Origin: an uncultured Oscillospiraceae bacterium
Lineage (GTDB): Bacteria; Bacillota; Clostridia; Oscillospirales; Acutalibacteraceae
Direction of reading: 5' to 3'
NCBI GenBank assembly: GCA_902496265.1
Contig: CABVAD010000080.1
Coordinates: forward strand, 1 to 5,689
Length of the DNA: 5,689 nucleotides
Position numbers and translations under genes: made by a program. The notes under the pieces were generated by a model. That model was not told the DNA's origin and searched no databases. It was given only the letters and a program-made list of their open reading frames with translations. This document shows positions 1 to 5,689 of this stretch, one piece after another (position 1 is the stretch's first letter; each line of letters begins with the position of its first letter).

Positions 1-2
1 AT

Positions 3-22
3 ACTACATAAGTATATGTAGT
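3..22. repeat. 8-bp perfect inverted repeat, possible operator or weak upstream terminator
   Basis: The arms ACTACATA (3-10) and TATGTAGT (15-22) are perfect reverse complements around the 4-base spacer AGTA. The dyad lies 16 bases upstream of a candidate -35 box, a position where a regulator of the hydrogenase operon could bind. It does not match the Rex consensus (TTGTTAA-N4-TTAACAA), the redox regulator one would expect near such genes. As RNA it would be an AT-rich stem followed by only four T (22-25), so it could instead be a weak terminator of an upstream gene outside the window. The symmetry is seen; the function is unknown. Confidence 0.4.
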
Positions 23-38
23 TTTGGATATAGCTGCG

Positions 39-68
39 TTGATGCCGCTTGGTAAACCGCTATACAAT
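39..68 (+). promoter_or_regulatory. Candidate sigma-A promoter for the hydrogenase operon
   Basis: TTGATG (39-44) and TACAAT (63-68) are separated by 18 bases and each differs from the sigma-A consensus at one or two positions. Transcription would begin near 75, leaving a leader of only about 16 bases that starts almost at the ribosome binding site AGGAGG (76-81). That is short but possible. The operon could equally begin upstream of the window, so this is a weak call. Confidence 0.35.
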
Positions 69-90
69 TAAACGTAGGAGGATTCGGTTC

Positions 91-588
91 ATGCAAAAAA
101 AAATCAGTAGCCTTCCCTTTAAGGGGACAGCTGAACAGGAACAGAAGCTGAAGGAAGTAATCGAAGCAAGCCGTCACGATAAAAGCTTGCTAATGTCTGT
201 TATGCAGCAGGCGCAGGATATTTACGGTTATCTTCCGATGGAGGTACAGGCTATGATAGCCGAGGGAATGGACGTGCCGCTTGAAAAGGTTTACGGTGTT
301 TCAACCTTTTATGCGCAGTTTTCCCTTTCTCCCAAGGGAGAGTACAATATCTCGGTTTGTCTCGGTACAGCGTGCTATGTTAAGGGCTCGGGCGATATTT
401 TCAACAAGCTCAGCGAAAAATTAGGCATAGGCGCGGACGAATGTACGCCTGACGGCAGATTTTCGCTTACCGCCTGCCGCTGTATAGGCGCCTGCGGACT
501 TGCTCCCGTGCTCACCGTCAATGACGAGGTTTACGGAAGACTTACCGTGGACGATGTTGACGGCATACTCGAAAAATACGGGAAATAA
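91..588 (+). CDS. hydC: HydC: NuoE-like [2Fe-2S] subunit of NAD-linked [FeFe]-hydrogenase
   Basis: This 165-residue cytoplasmic protein belongs to the NuoE / 24-kDa complex I subunit family. An N-terminal helical region (about 15-75, including QDIYGYLP and KVYGVSTFYAQF) is followed by a thioredoxin-fold [2Fe-2S] domain. The expected ligands are Cys90 and Cys95 (CLGTAC) and Cys131 and Cys135 (CIGAC, followed by GLAPV). Two further cysteines, 118 and 129, are not standard ligands. In the HydABC complex this subunit partners HydB at the NADH/flavin end. The ATG at 91 is chosen because AGGAGG (76-81) sits nine bases before it; an in-frame TTG at 49 would place the ribosome site inside the gene. 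It is first of four co-directional genes, with a 100-bp gap to the next. Length is normal for the family. The fold and ligands are seen; the role in this complex is inferred from the neighbours. Confidence 0.93.
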   Translation: MQKKISSLPFKGTAEQEQKLKEVIEASRHDKSLLMSVMQQAQDIYGYLPMEVQAMIAEGMDVPLEKVYGVSTFYAQFSLSPKGEYNISVCLGTACYVKGSGDIFNKLSEKLGIGADECTPDGRFSLTACRCIGACGLAPVLTVNDEVYGRLTVDDVDGILEKYGK

Positions 589-688
589 ATACATATTTCG
601 GCTATGTGCCGTCTGTTGCCTTAAAGCTTAAGAACTGTTTTGGGCATCAGACCCGATTGAGACAAGCTGCTACGAAAGGAAGAAAGAT
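589..688 (+). other. 100-bp intergenic gap inside the operon
   Basis: This is the only sizeable gap between the hydrogenase genes; the others are 14 and 17 bases. It holds two small hairpin candidates: CGGC/GCCG (599-602 and 608-611, 5-base loop) and CTTAA/TTAAG (620-624 and 628-632, 3-base loop). Neither is followed by a T-run, so I do not call a terminator. I see no convincing internal promoter. The ribosome binding site AAAGGAAG (675-682) for the next gene closes the gap. The hairpins could affect mRNA processing or relative subunit expression, but that is speculation. Confidence 0.5.
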
Positions 689-1060
689 ATGAAGTCATTG
701 GCTGAATTACAGGCAATTAAAGACAAAATGAAGGACAGCATTATCCTTCGTGAGGGAACAAAGGATATTCGCATTGTTGTAGGAATGGCGGAGTGCGGTA
801 TTGCGGCGGGAGCGCGTCCCGTGCTTAACGCGTTCGCTGAAGAGGTATACGGCGCGGGTCTTGCGGATAAGGTTACCGTTTTACAGAGCGGGTGCATCGG
901 CCTTTGCAGCTTAGAGCCTGTTGTTGAGGTATTTGAGCAGGGCAAGGATAAGGTCACTTATGTTAAAATGACCGCTGAAAAGGCTAAGCGTGTTGTTGAT
1001 GAGCATATTAAGGGCGGCAGGGTTGTAGCTGAATATACCCTTGACGGCTCAAAGGAGTAA
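689..1060 (+). CDS. Small thioredoxin-fold (2Fe-2S) ferredoxin-like protein of the hydrogenase operon
   Basis: This 123-residue soluble protein has a short helical N-terminus (1-24) and a thioredoxin-like ferredoxin domain (about 25-118). It resembles the N-terminal domain of HydB two genes' width away: both share GL-x-D, Q-[ST]-G-C-x-G-L-C, PVV-x-V and a final EH-x(2)-GR-x-V segment. It has only three cysteines, Cys36 and Cys69/Cys73 (CIGLC). HydB has Cys9 and Cys14 at the first site, whereas here the Cys9 equivalent appears to be Gly32. The fourth ligand must therefore be another residue, or no cluster is bound. From memory, clostridial HydABC operons often carry a protein of this type between hydC and hydB; its role is not established and it is not one of the three core subunits. 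AAAGGAAG lies six bases before the ATG, and the next gene starts 14 bases after the stop. The family call is firm, cluster binding is uncertain. Confidence 0.88.
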   Translation: MKSLAELQAIKDKMKDSIILREGTKDIRIVVGMAECGIAAGARPVLNAFAEEVYGAGLADKVTVLQSGCIGLCSLEPVVEVFEQGKDKVTYVKMTAEKAKRVVDEHIKGGRVVAEYTLDGSKE

Positions 1061-1074
1061 TTGGAGGTTAAATT

Positions 1075-2871
1075 ATGATTCGTGCACATGTATTGATTTG
1101 CGGCGGTACAGGCTGTACCTCCTCCGGAAGCATGGATATTCAAAAGGCTTTTGCCGAGAATATTGAGGCTTGCGGACTCTCGGACGAGATTAAGCTTGTT
1201 CAGACCGGTTGCTTCGGTCTTTGCGCTTTAGGACCTGTTGTCATCGTTTATCCCGACGGTACGTTTTACAGCAGAGTTACCCCTGACGATGTTAAGGAAA
1301 TCGTCGAGGAGCATCTCTTAAAGGGAAGAATCGTTGAACGCCTTGTTTATAACGACACAGGCAAGGAAGAGAAAGAGGTCGGCAACGTAGCGCTCGGCGA
1401 CACCGCGTTCTATAAATCGCAGAACCGCGTTGTGCTTCGCAACTGCGGAGTTATCAACCCCGAAAATATTGACGAATATATCGCAAGGGACGGTTATGCG
1501 GCTCTCGGTAAGGTGCTTACCGAAATGACCCCCGAGGACGTAATTAAATGCGTTACCGATTCGGGCCTTCGCGGCAGAGGCGGCGGCGGCTTCCCGACGG
1601 GCAGAAAGTGGGCGCTCTGCGCTCCAAATAAAGCTCCGCAGAAGTATGTTGTCTGCAACGCGGACGAGGGTGACCCCGGTGCGTTTATGGACCGTTCGGT
1701 GCTTGAGGGCGACCCCCACTCGGTAATCGAGGCTATGGCGATTGCGGGCTACGCTATCGGCGCTACGCAGGGCTATGTTTATGTCCGCGCGGAGTACCCC
1801 ATTGCGGTTAAGCGCTTGCAGATAGCAATTGATCAGGCGCGTGAATACGGACTTTTGGGCAAAAACATTTTCGATTCGGGCTTTGATTTTGATTTACATA
1901 TCCGTTTAGGCGCGGGCGCTTTCGTCTGCGGCGAGGAAACCGCGCTTATGACCTCAATAGAGGGCAACCGCGGCGAGCCGAGACCCCGTCCGCCTTATCC
2001 TGCGGTTAAGGGACTTTACAATTCTCCGACAGTTGAAAACAATGTTGAGACCTTTGCAAATATCCCTCAGATTATTCTAAGAGGCGCCGATTGGTTCGCT
2101 TCAATGGGAACCGAAAAATCAAAGGGTACAAAGGTATTTGCCTTGGGCGGCAAGATTAAGCACACGGGACTTGTCGAAATTCCGATGGGTACTACACTCC
2201 GCCATATTATTGAGGATATCGGCGGCGGTATTCCGAACGGCAAGAAGTTTAAGGCGGCGCAGACAGGCGGCCCGTCGGGCGGCTGTATCCCCGCAAGCCT
2301 TATCGATACCGAGGTTGATTACGATAACCTGACCGCTATCGGCTGTATGATGGGATCGGGCGGACTTATCGTTATGGACGAGGACACCTGTATGGTCGAT
2401 ATGGCTAAGTTCTTCCTTGAATTTACGGTTGACGAGTCCTGCGGTAAGTGCACACCCTGCCGCGTAGGCACAAAGCGTTTGCTTGAAATGCTCGATAAGA
2501 TTACAAAGGGCAACGGCACTATGGAAGACCTTGATAAGATGGAGGAGCTTTGTCTCTACATTAAGCAGAACTCACTCTGCGGACTGGGTCAGACCGCACC
2601 CAACCCCGTGCTTGCAACCCTTAAATTCTTCCGCGAGGAGTATGTCGCTCACGTTAAGGATAAGGTTTGCCCTGCGGGAGTATGTAAGGATCTCGTTTCT
2701 TACTCAATCGATCCCGACAAGTGCAAGGGCTGTACAAAGTGCGCCCGTAACTGCCCTGTCGGTGCTATCAGCGGCGCTATCAAGAGCCCGCACGAAATCA
2801 ATCAGAAAGCCTGTATCAAGTGCGGTGCTTGTATTTCCAACTGTCCGTTCGGCGCGATTGTTAAGAAGTAA
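1075..2871 (+). CDS. hydB: HydB: NuoF-like FMN/NADH-binding subunit of [FeFe]-hydrogenase
   Basis: This 598-residue protein is the NADH/flavin subunit. Residues 1-92 form a thioredoxin-like [2Fe-2S] domain (Cys9, Cys14, Cys46, Cys50). The NuoF core follows: the glycine-rich GLRGRGGGGFPTGRKW (164-179) and CNADEGDPGAFMDR (194-207) segments that bind FMN and NADH, YVYVRAEYP (234-242), and GAGAFVCGEETAL (279-291). A SLBB-like region spans roughly 350-410. Cys456, Cys459, Cys462 and Cys502 (ESCGKCTPCR and SLCGLGQ) should bind the [4Fe-4S] cluster of NuoF. The C-terminus adds two [4Fe-4S] motifs (Cys550/553/556/560 and Cys580/583/586/590), the extension typical of HydB and absent from NuoF of complex I. 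A CPAGVC pair (Cys532, Cys537) lies in the connecting segment and may help form a metal site there. GGAGG (1063-1067) is seven bases before the ATG. Electron bifurcation by the flavin is inferred from characterised relatives. Confidence 0.95.
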   Translation: MIRAHVLICGGTGCTSSGSMDIQKAFAENIEACGLSDEIKLVQTGCFGLCALGPVVIVYPDGTFYSRVTPDDVKEIVEEHLLKGRIVERLVYNDTGKEEKEVGNVALGDTAFYKSQNRVVLRNCGVINPENIDEYIARDGYAALGKVLTEMTPEDVIKCVTDSGLRGRGGGGFPTGRKWALCAPNKAPQKYVVCNADEGDPGAFMDRSVLEGDPHSVIEAMAIAGYAIGATQGYVYVRAEYPIAVKRLQIAIDQAREYGLLGKNIFDSGFDFDLHIRLGAGAFVCGEETALMTSIEGNRGEPRPRPPYPAVKGLYNSPTVENNVETFANIPQIILRGADWFASMGTEKSKGTKVFALGGKIKHTGLVEIPMGTTLRHIIEDIGGGIPNGKKFKAAQTGGPSGGCIPASLIDTEVDYDNLTAIGCMMGSGGLIVMDEDTCMVDMAKFFLEFTVDESCGKCTPCRVGTKRLLEMLDKITKGNGTMEDLDKMEELCLYIKQNSLCGLGQTAPNPVLATLKFFREEYVAHVKDKVCPAGVCKDLVSYSIDPDKCKGCTKCARNCPVGAISGAIKSPHEINQKACIKCGACISNCPFGAIVKK

Positions 2872-2888
2872 GAAAGGAGCCTTAAATA

Positions 2889-4640
2889 ATGGATATGTTA
2901 AATGTTAAAATAAACGGTATTTCGGTAAGCGTTCCAAAGGGCTCTACTGTTTTAGACGCCGCGCGTTTTGCCGGAATTGAAGTACCCACCCTCTGCTTTA
3001 TGAAGGAAAAGAACGAGATCGGCGCCTGCCGTATCTGCGTTGTTGAGGTTAACGAGGGAAGAGGCTTCAGGATTGTTACCGCCTGTGTTTACCCCGTAAG
3101 CGAGGGCATGGAGGTACTTACAAATACCGAGAAAATTCAGAAAGCAAGAAGAACTACATTAGAGCTTATTCTTTCGACCCACGATAAAAAGTGTCTTTCC
3201 TGCGTTCGTTCCACCAACTGCGAGCTTCAGAAGCTCTGCCGCGATTACGGCGTTGACTCCACCGCTTTTGAGGGCTTCAAGCCTGTTTACGCGCTTGACG
3301 AGTCCACTCCCCACCTTGTAAGGGATAACAACAAGTGCGTGCTTTGCCGCCGCTGTGTTGCCGCCTGCAAGGAGCAGTATGTAAGCGTAATAGGCGCTAA
3401 TAACCGCGGTATCGACACCGCAATCGGCACCCCCTTTGAGGTTGGCCTTTCTAAGGTTCCGTGTATTTCCTGCGGTCAGTGTACCGTTGTCTGCCCGACA
3501 GGCGCGCTCACCGAAAAGGACGATACCGACAAGATTTGGGAGGCTCTTGCCGACCCGACAAAGCACGTTGTGGTTCAGACCGCTCCCTCTGTAAGGGCTA
3601 CGCTCGGCGAGTGCTTCGGTATGCCGATCGGCACTAATGTTGAGGGCAAAATGGTTGCCGCCCTGCACAGACTCGGCTTTGACAAGGTGTTTGATACAAA
3701 CTTCGGAGCCGACCTTACAATAGTTGAAGAAGCGAATGAGCTTGTTGAGCGCATTAAAAACGGCGGAACTCTGCCGATGATTACCTCTTGCTCACCCGGT
3801 TGGGTTAAGTTCTGCGAGTTCTACTATCCCGATATGCTCGAGCATCTTTCTTCCTGCAAATCTCCGCAGCAGATGGCAGGCGCGGTAATTAAGACATATT
3901 ATGCCGAGAAGATGGGAATTGACCCCAAGGATATTGTTTCGGTTTCGGTTATGCCCTGTACCGCTAAGAAGTTTGAGATTGGCAGAGCCGACCAGAGCGC
4001 GGCGGGAGTACCCGACGTTGATATTGCTATCACCACCCGTGAGCTTTCGCGTATGATTATGCGCGCGGGTATGCACTTTGACTGGCTGCCCGACGAGGAA
4101 TTTGACAATCCGCTCGGCGAGGATACGGGTGCTGCTGTAATCTTCGGCGCTACGGGCGGCGTTATGGAGGCGGCGCTCAGAACCGCTAACGACTGGCTTA
4201 CCGGCAAGGACAACACCGAAGTTGACTTCACCGCTGTCCGCGGTACAAAAGGTCTTAAGGAGGCTACCGTCAATATAGGCGGCAGCGATATTAAGGTTGC
4301 TGTTGCTTCGGGCGCGGCGGCGGCTAAGTGCGTAATGGATATGATGAAGAACGGCAATCCGAACGGCTGGACCTTTGTTGAGATAATGGGCTGCCCCGGC
4401 GGCTGTGTAAACGGCGGCGGTCAGCCGATTCAGCCCCAGTATGTAAGGGATACCGTTGATTTGAAGGCTGTCCGTGCAAAGGCTCTTTATGATCAGGACG
4501 CTGCAATGCCGATAAGAAAATCCCACGAATCCCCCGTTATCAAGACCCTTTACAGCGAGTGGTACGACGGCTTCGGCGGACACAAGGCGCATCACGACCT
4601 GCACACCTCCTACGTTCCGCGCGAAAAGTATTCAAAATAA
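2889..4640 (+). CDS. hydA: HydA: catalytic [FeFe]-hydrogenase subunit
   Basis: This 583-residue cytoplasmic enzyme interconverts protons and H2 at the H-cluster. In order it shows a plant-type [2Fe-2S] domain (Cys36, Cys47, Cys50, Cys66), a His-ligated [4Fe-4S] site (His98, Cys102, Cys105, Cys111), and a 2x[4Fe-4S] ferredoxin domain (Cys150/153/156/160 and Cys192/195/198/202). The H-domain follows, with L1 TSCSPGW (299-305), L2 MPCTAKKFE (355-363, Cys357) and L3 EIMGCPGGCVNGGGQP (498-513, Cys502 and Cys506). The end (about 520-583, with HKAHHDLHTSYVPREKY) is the small-subunit-like domain. Size and architecture match the single-chain clostridial enzyme CpI (M3 type); the extra C-terminal [2Fe-2S] domain of Thermotoga HydA is absent. 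L1 has Ser302 where the classical motif has a second Cys. AAAGGAG (2873-2879) is nine bases before the ATG. Maturation needs HydE, HydF and HydG, encoded elsewhere. Operation within HydABC is inferred from gene order. Confidence 0.96.
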   Translation: MDMLNVKINGISVSVPKGSTVLDAARFAGIEVPTLCFMKEKNEIGACRICVVEVNEGRGFRIVTACVYPVSEGMEVLTNTEKIQKARRTTLELILSTHDKKCLSCVRSTNCELQKLCRDYGVDSTAFEGFKPVYALDESTPHLVRDNNKCVLCRRCVAACKEQYVSVIGANNRGIDTAIGTPFEVGLSKVPCISCGQCTVVCPTGALTEKDDTDKIWEALADPTKHVVVQTAPSVRATLGECFGMPIGTNVEGKMVAALHRLGFDKVFDTNFGADLTIVEEANELVERIKNGGTLPMITSCSPGWVKFCEFYYPDMLEHLSSCKSPQQMAGAVIKTYYAEKMGIDPKDIVSVSVMPCTAKKFEIGRADQSAAGVPDVDIAITTRELSRMIMRAGMHFDWLPDEEFDNPLGEDTGAAVIFGATGGVMEAALRTANDWLTGKDNTEVDFTAVRGTKGLKEATVNIGGSDIKVAVASGAAAAKCVMDMMKNGNPNGWTFVEIMGCPGGCVNGGGQPIQPQYVRDTVDLKAVRAKALYDQDAAMPIRKSHESPVIKTLYSEWYDGFGGHKAHHDLHTSYVPREKYSK

Positions 4641-4657
4641 AATAGAATTTTTTACAG

Positions 4658-4681
4658 GGGACTGCCGTAAAAAGCAGTCCC
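4658..4681 (+). terminator. Hairpin terminator of the hydrogenase operon
   Basis: GGGACTGC (4658-4665) pairs perfectly with GCAGTCCC (4674-4681) around an 8-base loop, 17 bases after the hydA stop. The sequence after the stem (TAATTTATC) is T-rich but lacks a continuous T-run, so termination may be incomplete. A strong promoter starts 12 bases further on, which fits a transcription-unit boundary. Confidence 0.65.
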
Positions 4682-4693
4682 TAATTTATCCGA

Positions 4694-4722
4694 TTGACAA
4701 AACGGTGTTTTTGGAATATAAT
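4694..4722 (+). promoter_or_regulatory. Perfect-consensus sigma-A promoter for the lipoprotein gene
   Basis: TTGACA (4694-4699) and TATAAT (4717-4722) both match the consensus exactly, with the optimal 17-base spacer. Transcription should begin near 4729, giving a leader of about 26 bases with GAGAGGA (4742-4748) six bases before the ATG at 4755. No operator-like dyad is visible around it, which suggests constitutive expression. It shows that the lipoprotein gene does not depend on the hydrogenase operon. Confidence 0.85.
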
Positions 4723-4754
4723 ATGTGCATAATAAATTTTTGAGAGGAACGCGT

Positions 4755-5612
4755 ATGTTATCAAGAAAACACATATCGTTTTTAATAATATGCCTTGTGC
4801 TTTTGTTTTTGCTTTCCGCCTGCAGAAGTACTGAGGATTATTCAAGCTCTCCCGTAATTCCCGGCGGGGAAGATATGACCCACAGCGATACGGACAGCTC
4901 GGATACTTCTTCATACTCAAGCAGCAGCGAGCCTGCTTCAAGCAGTCAAACAAGCTCGGCGAGCTCTTCCAAACCGAGCAGTACAGTAAAACCCGCTAAG
5001 CCGAGCCAACCTTCCGACCAAAACACCTCCTCGCATCTTCACGCCTATAAAATTACCCGTGTTGAGCCTAAATGCACCGAGGACGGCTATACGATTTACA
5101 AGTGCGTAGAGTGCGGCGAGACTAAAATAGACAACTATGTTCCGAAAAAGGGTCATAGCTGGGGCGAGTGGAAAACTGCGTCAGACGCTACTGTTTTAAC
5201 CGCGGGTATCAAGGAGCGCGAATGTGCAGTCTGCCACGAAAAGGAAACCGAGCAAATCCCCACCCTTACACCGAATTACGCCGCCTTGCGCGCAGAGCTT
5301 TTAGACCTTGTTAATAATGAAAGAACTATAAACAGTCTTAATGAGATTAAAGACAGTTCTGAAGCGCAGACAGAAGCCGATACACGGGCTAAGGAAATCG
5401 CTGAAAATTTCGTTACCGTGCAGGGCGATAAATATGCTGAAAATATTTTCAGCAGCGCTGACAGCGGCTTGACCGCGCAGGAAGTTTTTGATTACTGGAT
5501 GAAATCCGAGCAGTCAAAAAACAATATTCTTTCCGATAAGTTCACCCGTACCGCGATAGGCATTATTATAAAGGACGGAAAATATTATTGGGTACAAATT
5601 TTTATGGAATAA
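4755..5612 (+). CDS. Secreted lipoprotein with Ser-rich linker, two CxxC repeats and a degenerate CAP/SCP domain
   Basis: This 285-residue protein has a lipoprotein signal: positive Lys/Arg at 4-5, a hydrophobic stretch at 7-20 and lipobox LSAC with Cys23 as the lipidation site, so it is probably anchored outside the membrane. Residues 24-93 are a low-complexity Ser/Thr/Pro linker likely to span the wall. Two related repeats of about 38 residues follow (94-132 and 134-170), each with an aromatic His motif (HAY, HSW) and a CxxC pair (Cys117/Cys120 and Cys157/Cys160), as seen in many clostridial surface proteins. Residues 175-283 match bacterial CAP/SCP (YkwD-like) domains: LLDLVNNER, RAKEIAENF, YAENI, VFDYWMKSE, NNIL, AIGI and YYWVQIF. 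Both usual histidines of the CAP pocket are missing. The ATG at 4755 is chosen because an in-frame GTG at 4725 lies about where transcription starts. The biological function is unknown; no link to the hydrogenase is visible. Confidence 0.85.
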   Translation: MLSRKHISFLIICLVLLFLLSACRSTEDYSSSPVIPGGEDMTHSDTDSSDTSSYSSSSEPASSSQTSSASSSKPSSTVKPAKPSQPSDQNTSSHLHAYKITRVEPKCTEDGYTIYKCVECGETKIDNYVPKKGHSWGEWKTASDATVLTAGIKERECAVCHEKETEQIPTLTPNYAALRAELLDLVNNERTINSLNEIKDSSEAQTEADTRAKEIAENFVTVQGDKYAENIFSSADSGLTAQEVFDYWMKSEQSKNNILSDKFTRTAIGIIIKDGKYYWVQIFME

Positions 5613-5615
5613 AAG

Positions 5616-5636
5616 CCGCAATGCAGGTAATTGCGG
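5616..5636 (+). repeat. 7-bp inverted repeat after the lipoprotein gene
   Basis: CCGCAAT (5616-5622) and ATTGCGG (5630-5636) are perfect reverse complements with a 7-base loop, three bases after the stop codon. No T-run follows, so it is not an intrinsic terminator itself. It may stabilise the 3' end of the mRNA ahead of the terminator hairpin at 5651. Confidence 0.5.
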
Positions 5637-5650
5637 TATAATCACAGAGG

Positions 5651-5677
5651 CAGTCGGCATAAGCCGACTGTTTTTTT
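5651..5677 (+). terminator. Strong intrinsic terminator of the lipoprotein gene
   Basis: CAGTCGGC (5651-5658) pairs perfectly with GCCGACTG (5663-5670) around the 4-base loop ATAA, and seven T follow directly (5671-5677). This is a textbook Rho-independent terminator, 38 bases after the stop codon. Confidence 0.93.
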
Positions 5678-5689
5678 AGGCTTTAGGAC

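Noticed and set aside
49..90. TTG start giving hydC 14 extra N-terminal residues
   Set aside because: The AGGAGG at 76-81 would lie inside the gene, nothing like a ribosome site precedes 49, and the ATG at 91 is ideally spaced.
3792..4604. Long open frame of 270 codons on the - strand, antisense to hydA
   Set aside because: It overlaps the conserved H-domain, has no recognisable domain, and is best explained as a shadow of hydA codon use.
4725..4754. GTG start giving the lipoprotein 10 extra residues
   Set aside because: It lies three bases after the -10 box and before or at the expected transcript start, and the ATG at 4755 has its own ribosome site and a proper signal peptide.
4890..4980. 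Repetitive AGC/TCN-rich tract as a DNA repeat or insertion scar
   Set aside because: It is in frame, encodes the Ser-rich linker, and shows no exact repeat unit; low-complexity linkers are usual in Gram-positive lipoproteins.
5637..5642. TATAAT after the lipoprotein gene as a -10 box
   Set aside because: No -35-like sequence lies at 16-18 bases upstream, and a strong terminator begins nine bases later.
1..5689. CRISPR array, tRNA or rRNA gene, insertion sequence, phage or defence genes
   Set aside because: I saw no spaced direct repeats, tRNA-like cloverleaf, transposase, terminal inverted repeats or phage-like genes anywhere in the window.

Overview
The window holds a complete gene set for a trimeric, NAD-linked [FeFe]-hydrogenase of the HydABC type, followed by an independently transcribed gene for a secreted lipoprotein. 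All five genes are on the + strand. Strong AGGAGG-type ribosome binding sites, balanced base composition, cysteine-rich Fe-S proteins and the HydABC operon type point to an anaerobic Firmicute of class Clostridia. A fermentative gut or rumen member of the Ruminococcaceae/Oscillospiraceae is my best guess, inferred from protein style and not from any marker gene.

Layout. Positions 1-90 are a leader with an 8-bp inverted repeat and a candidate promoter. Next come hydC (NuoE-like, 91-588), a 100-bp gap, a small thioredoxin-fold ferredoxin-like gene (689-1060), hydB (NuoF-like, 1075-2871) and hydA (catalytic [FeFe]-hydrogenase, 2889-4640). A hairpin at 4658-4681 closes the operon. A consensus sigma-A promoter (TTGACA, 17 bp, TATAAT) follows at once and drives a lipoprotein gene (4755-5612) with a Ser-rich linker, two CxxC repeats and a degenerate CAP/SCP domain. 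A strong intrinsic terminator at 5651-5677 ends the unit.

How the genes work together. HydB is expected to bind FMN and NAD(H), HydC to carry a [2Fe-2S] cluster, and HydA to carry the H-cluster plus an N-terminal relay of one [2Fe-2S] and three [4Fe-4S] clusters. In characterised relatives this complex couples NADH and reduced ferredoxin oxidation to H2 production, or the reverse. Bifurcation is inferred here from domain content, because some HydABC-like enzymes do not bifurcate. The small protein resembles the N-terminal domain of HydB but lacks one of that domain's four cysteines. The H-cluster maturases HydE, HydF and HydG are not in the window.

Novelty. I do not see an undescribed system. 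The core is a known operon type. The points worth a second look are the TSCSPGW variant of the first H-cluster motif, the three-cysteine ferredoxin-like protein, the 100-bp gap where I recall relatives carrying an extra ATPase-like gene, the leader palindrome, and the lipoprotein whose CAP domain has lost both signature histidines.
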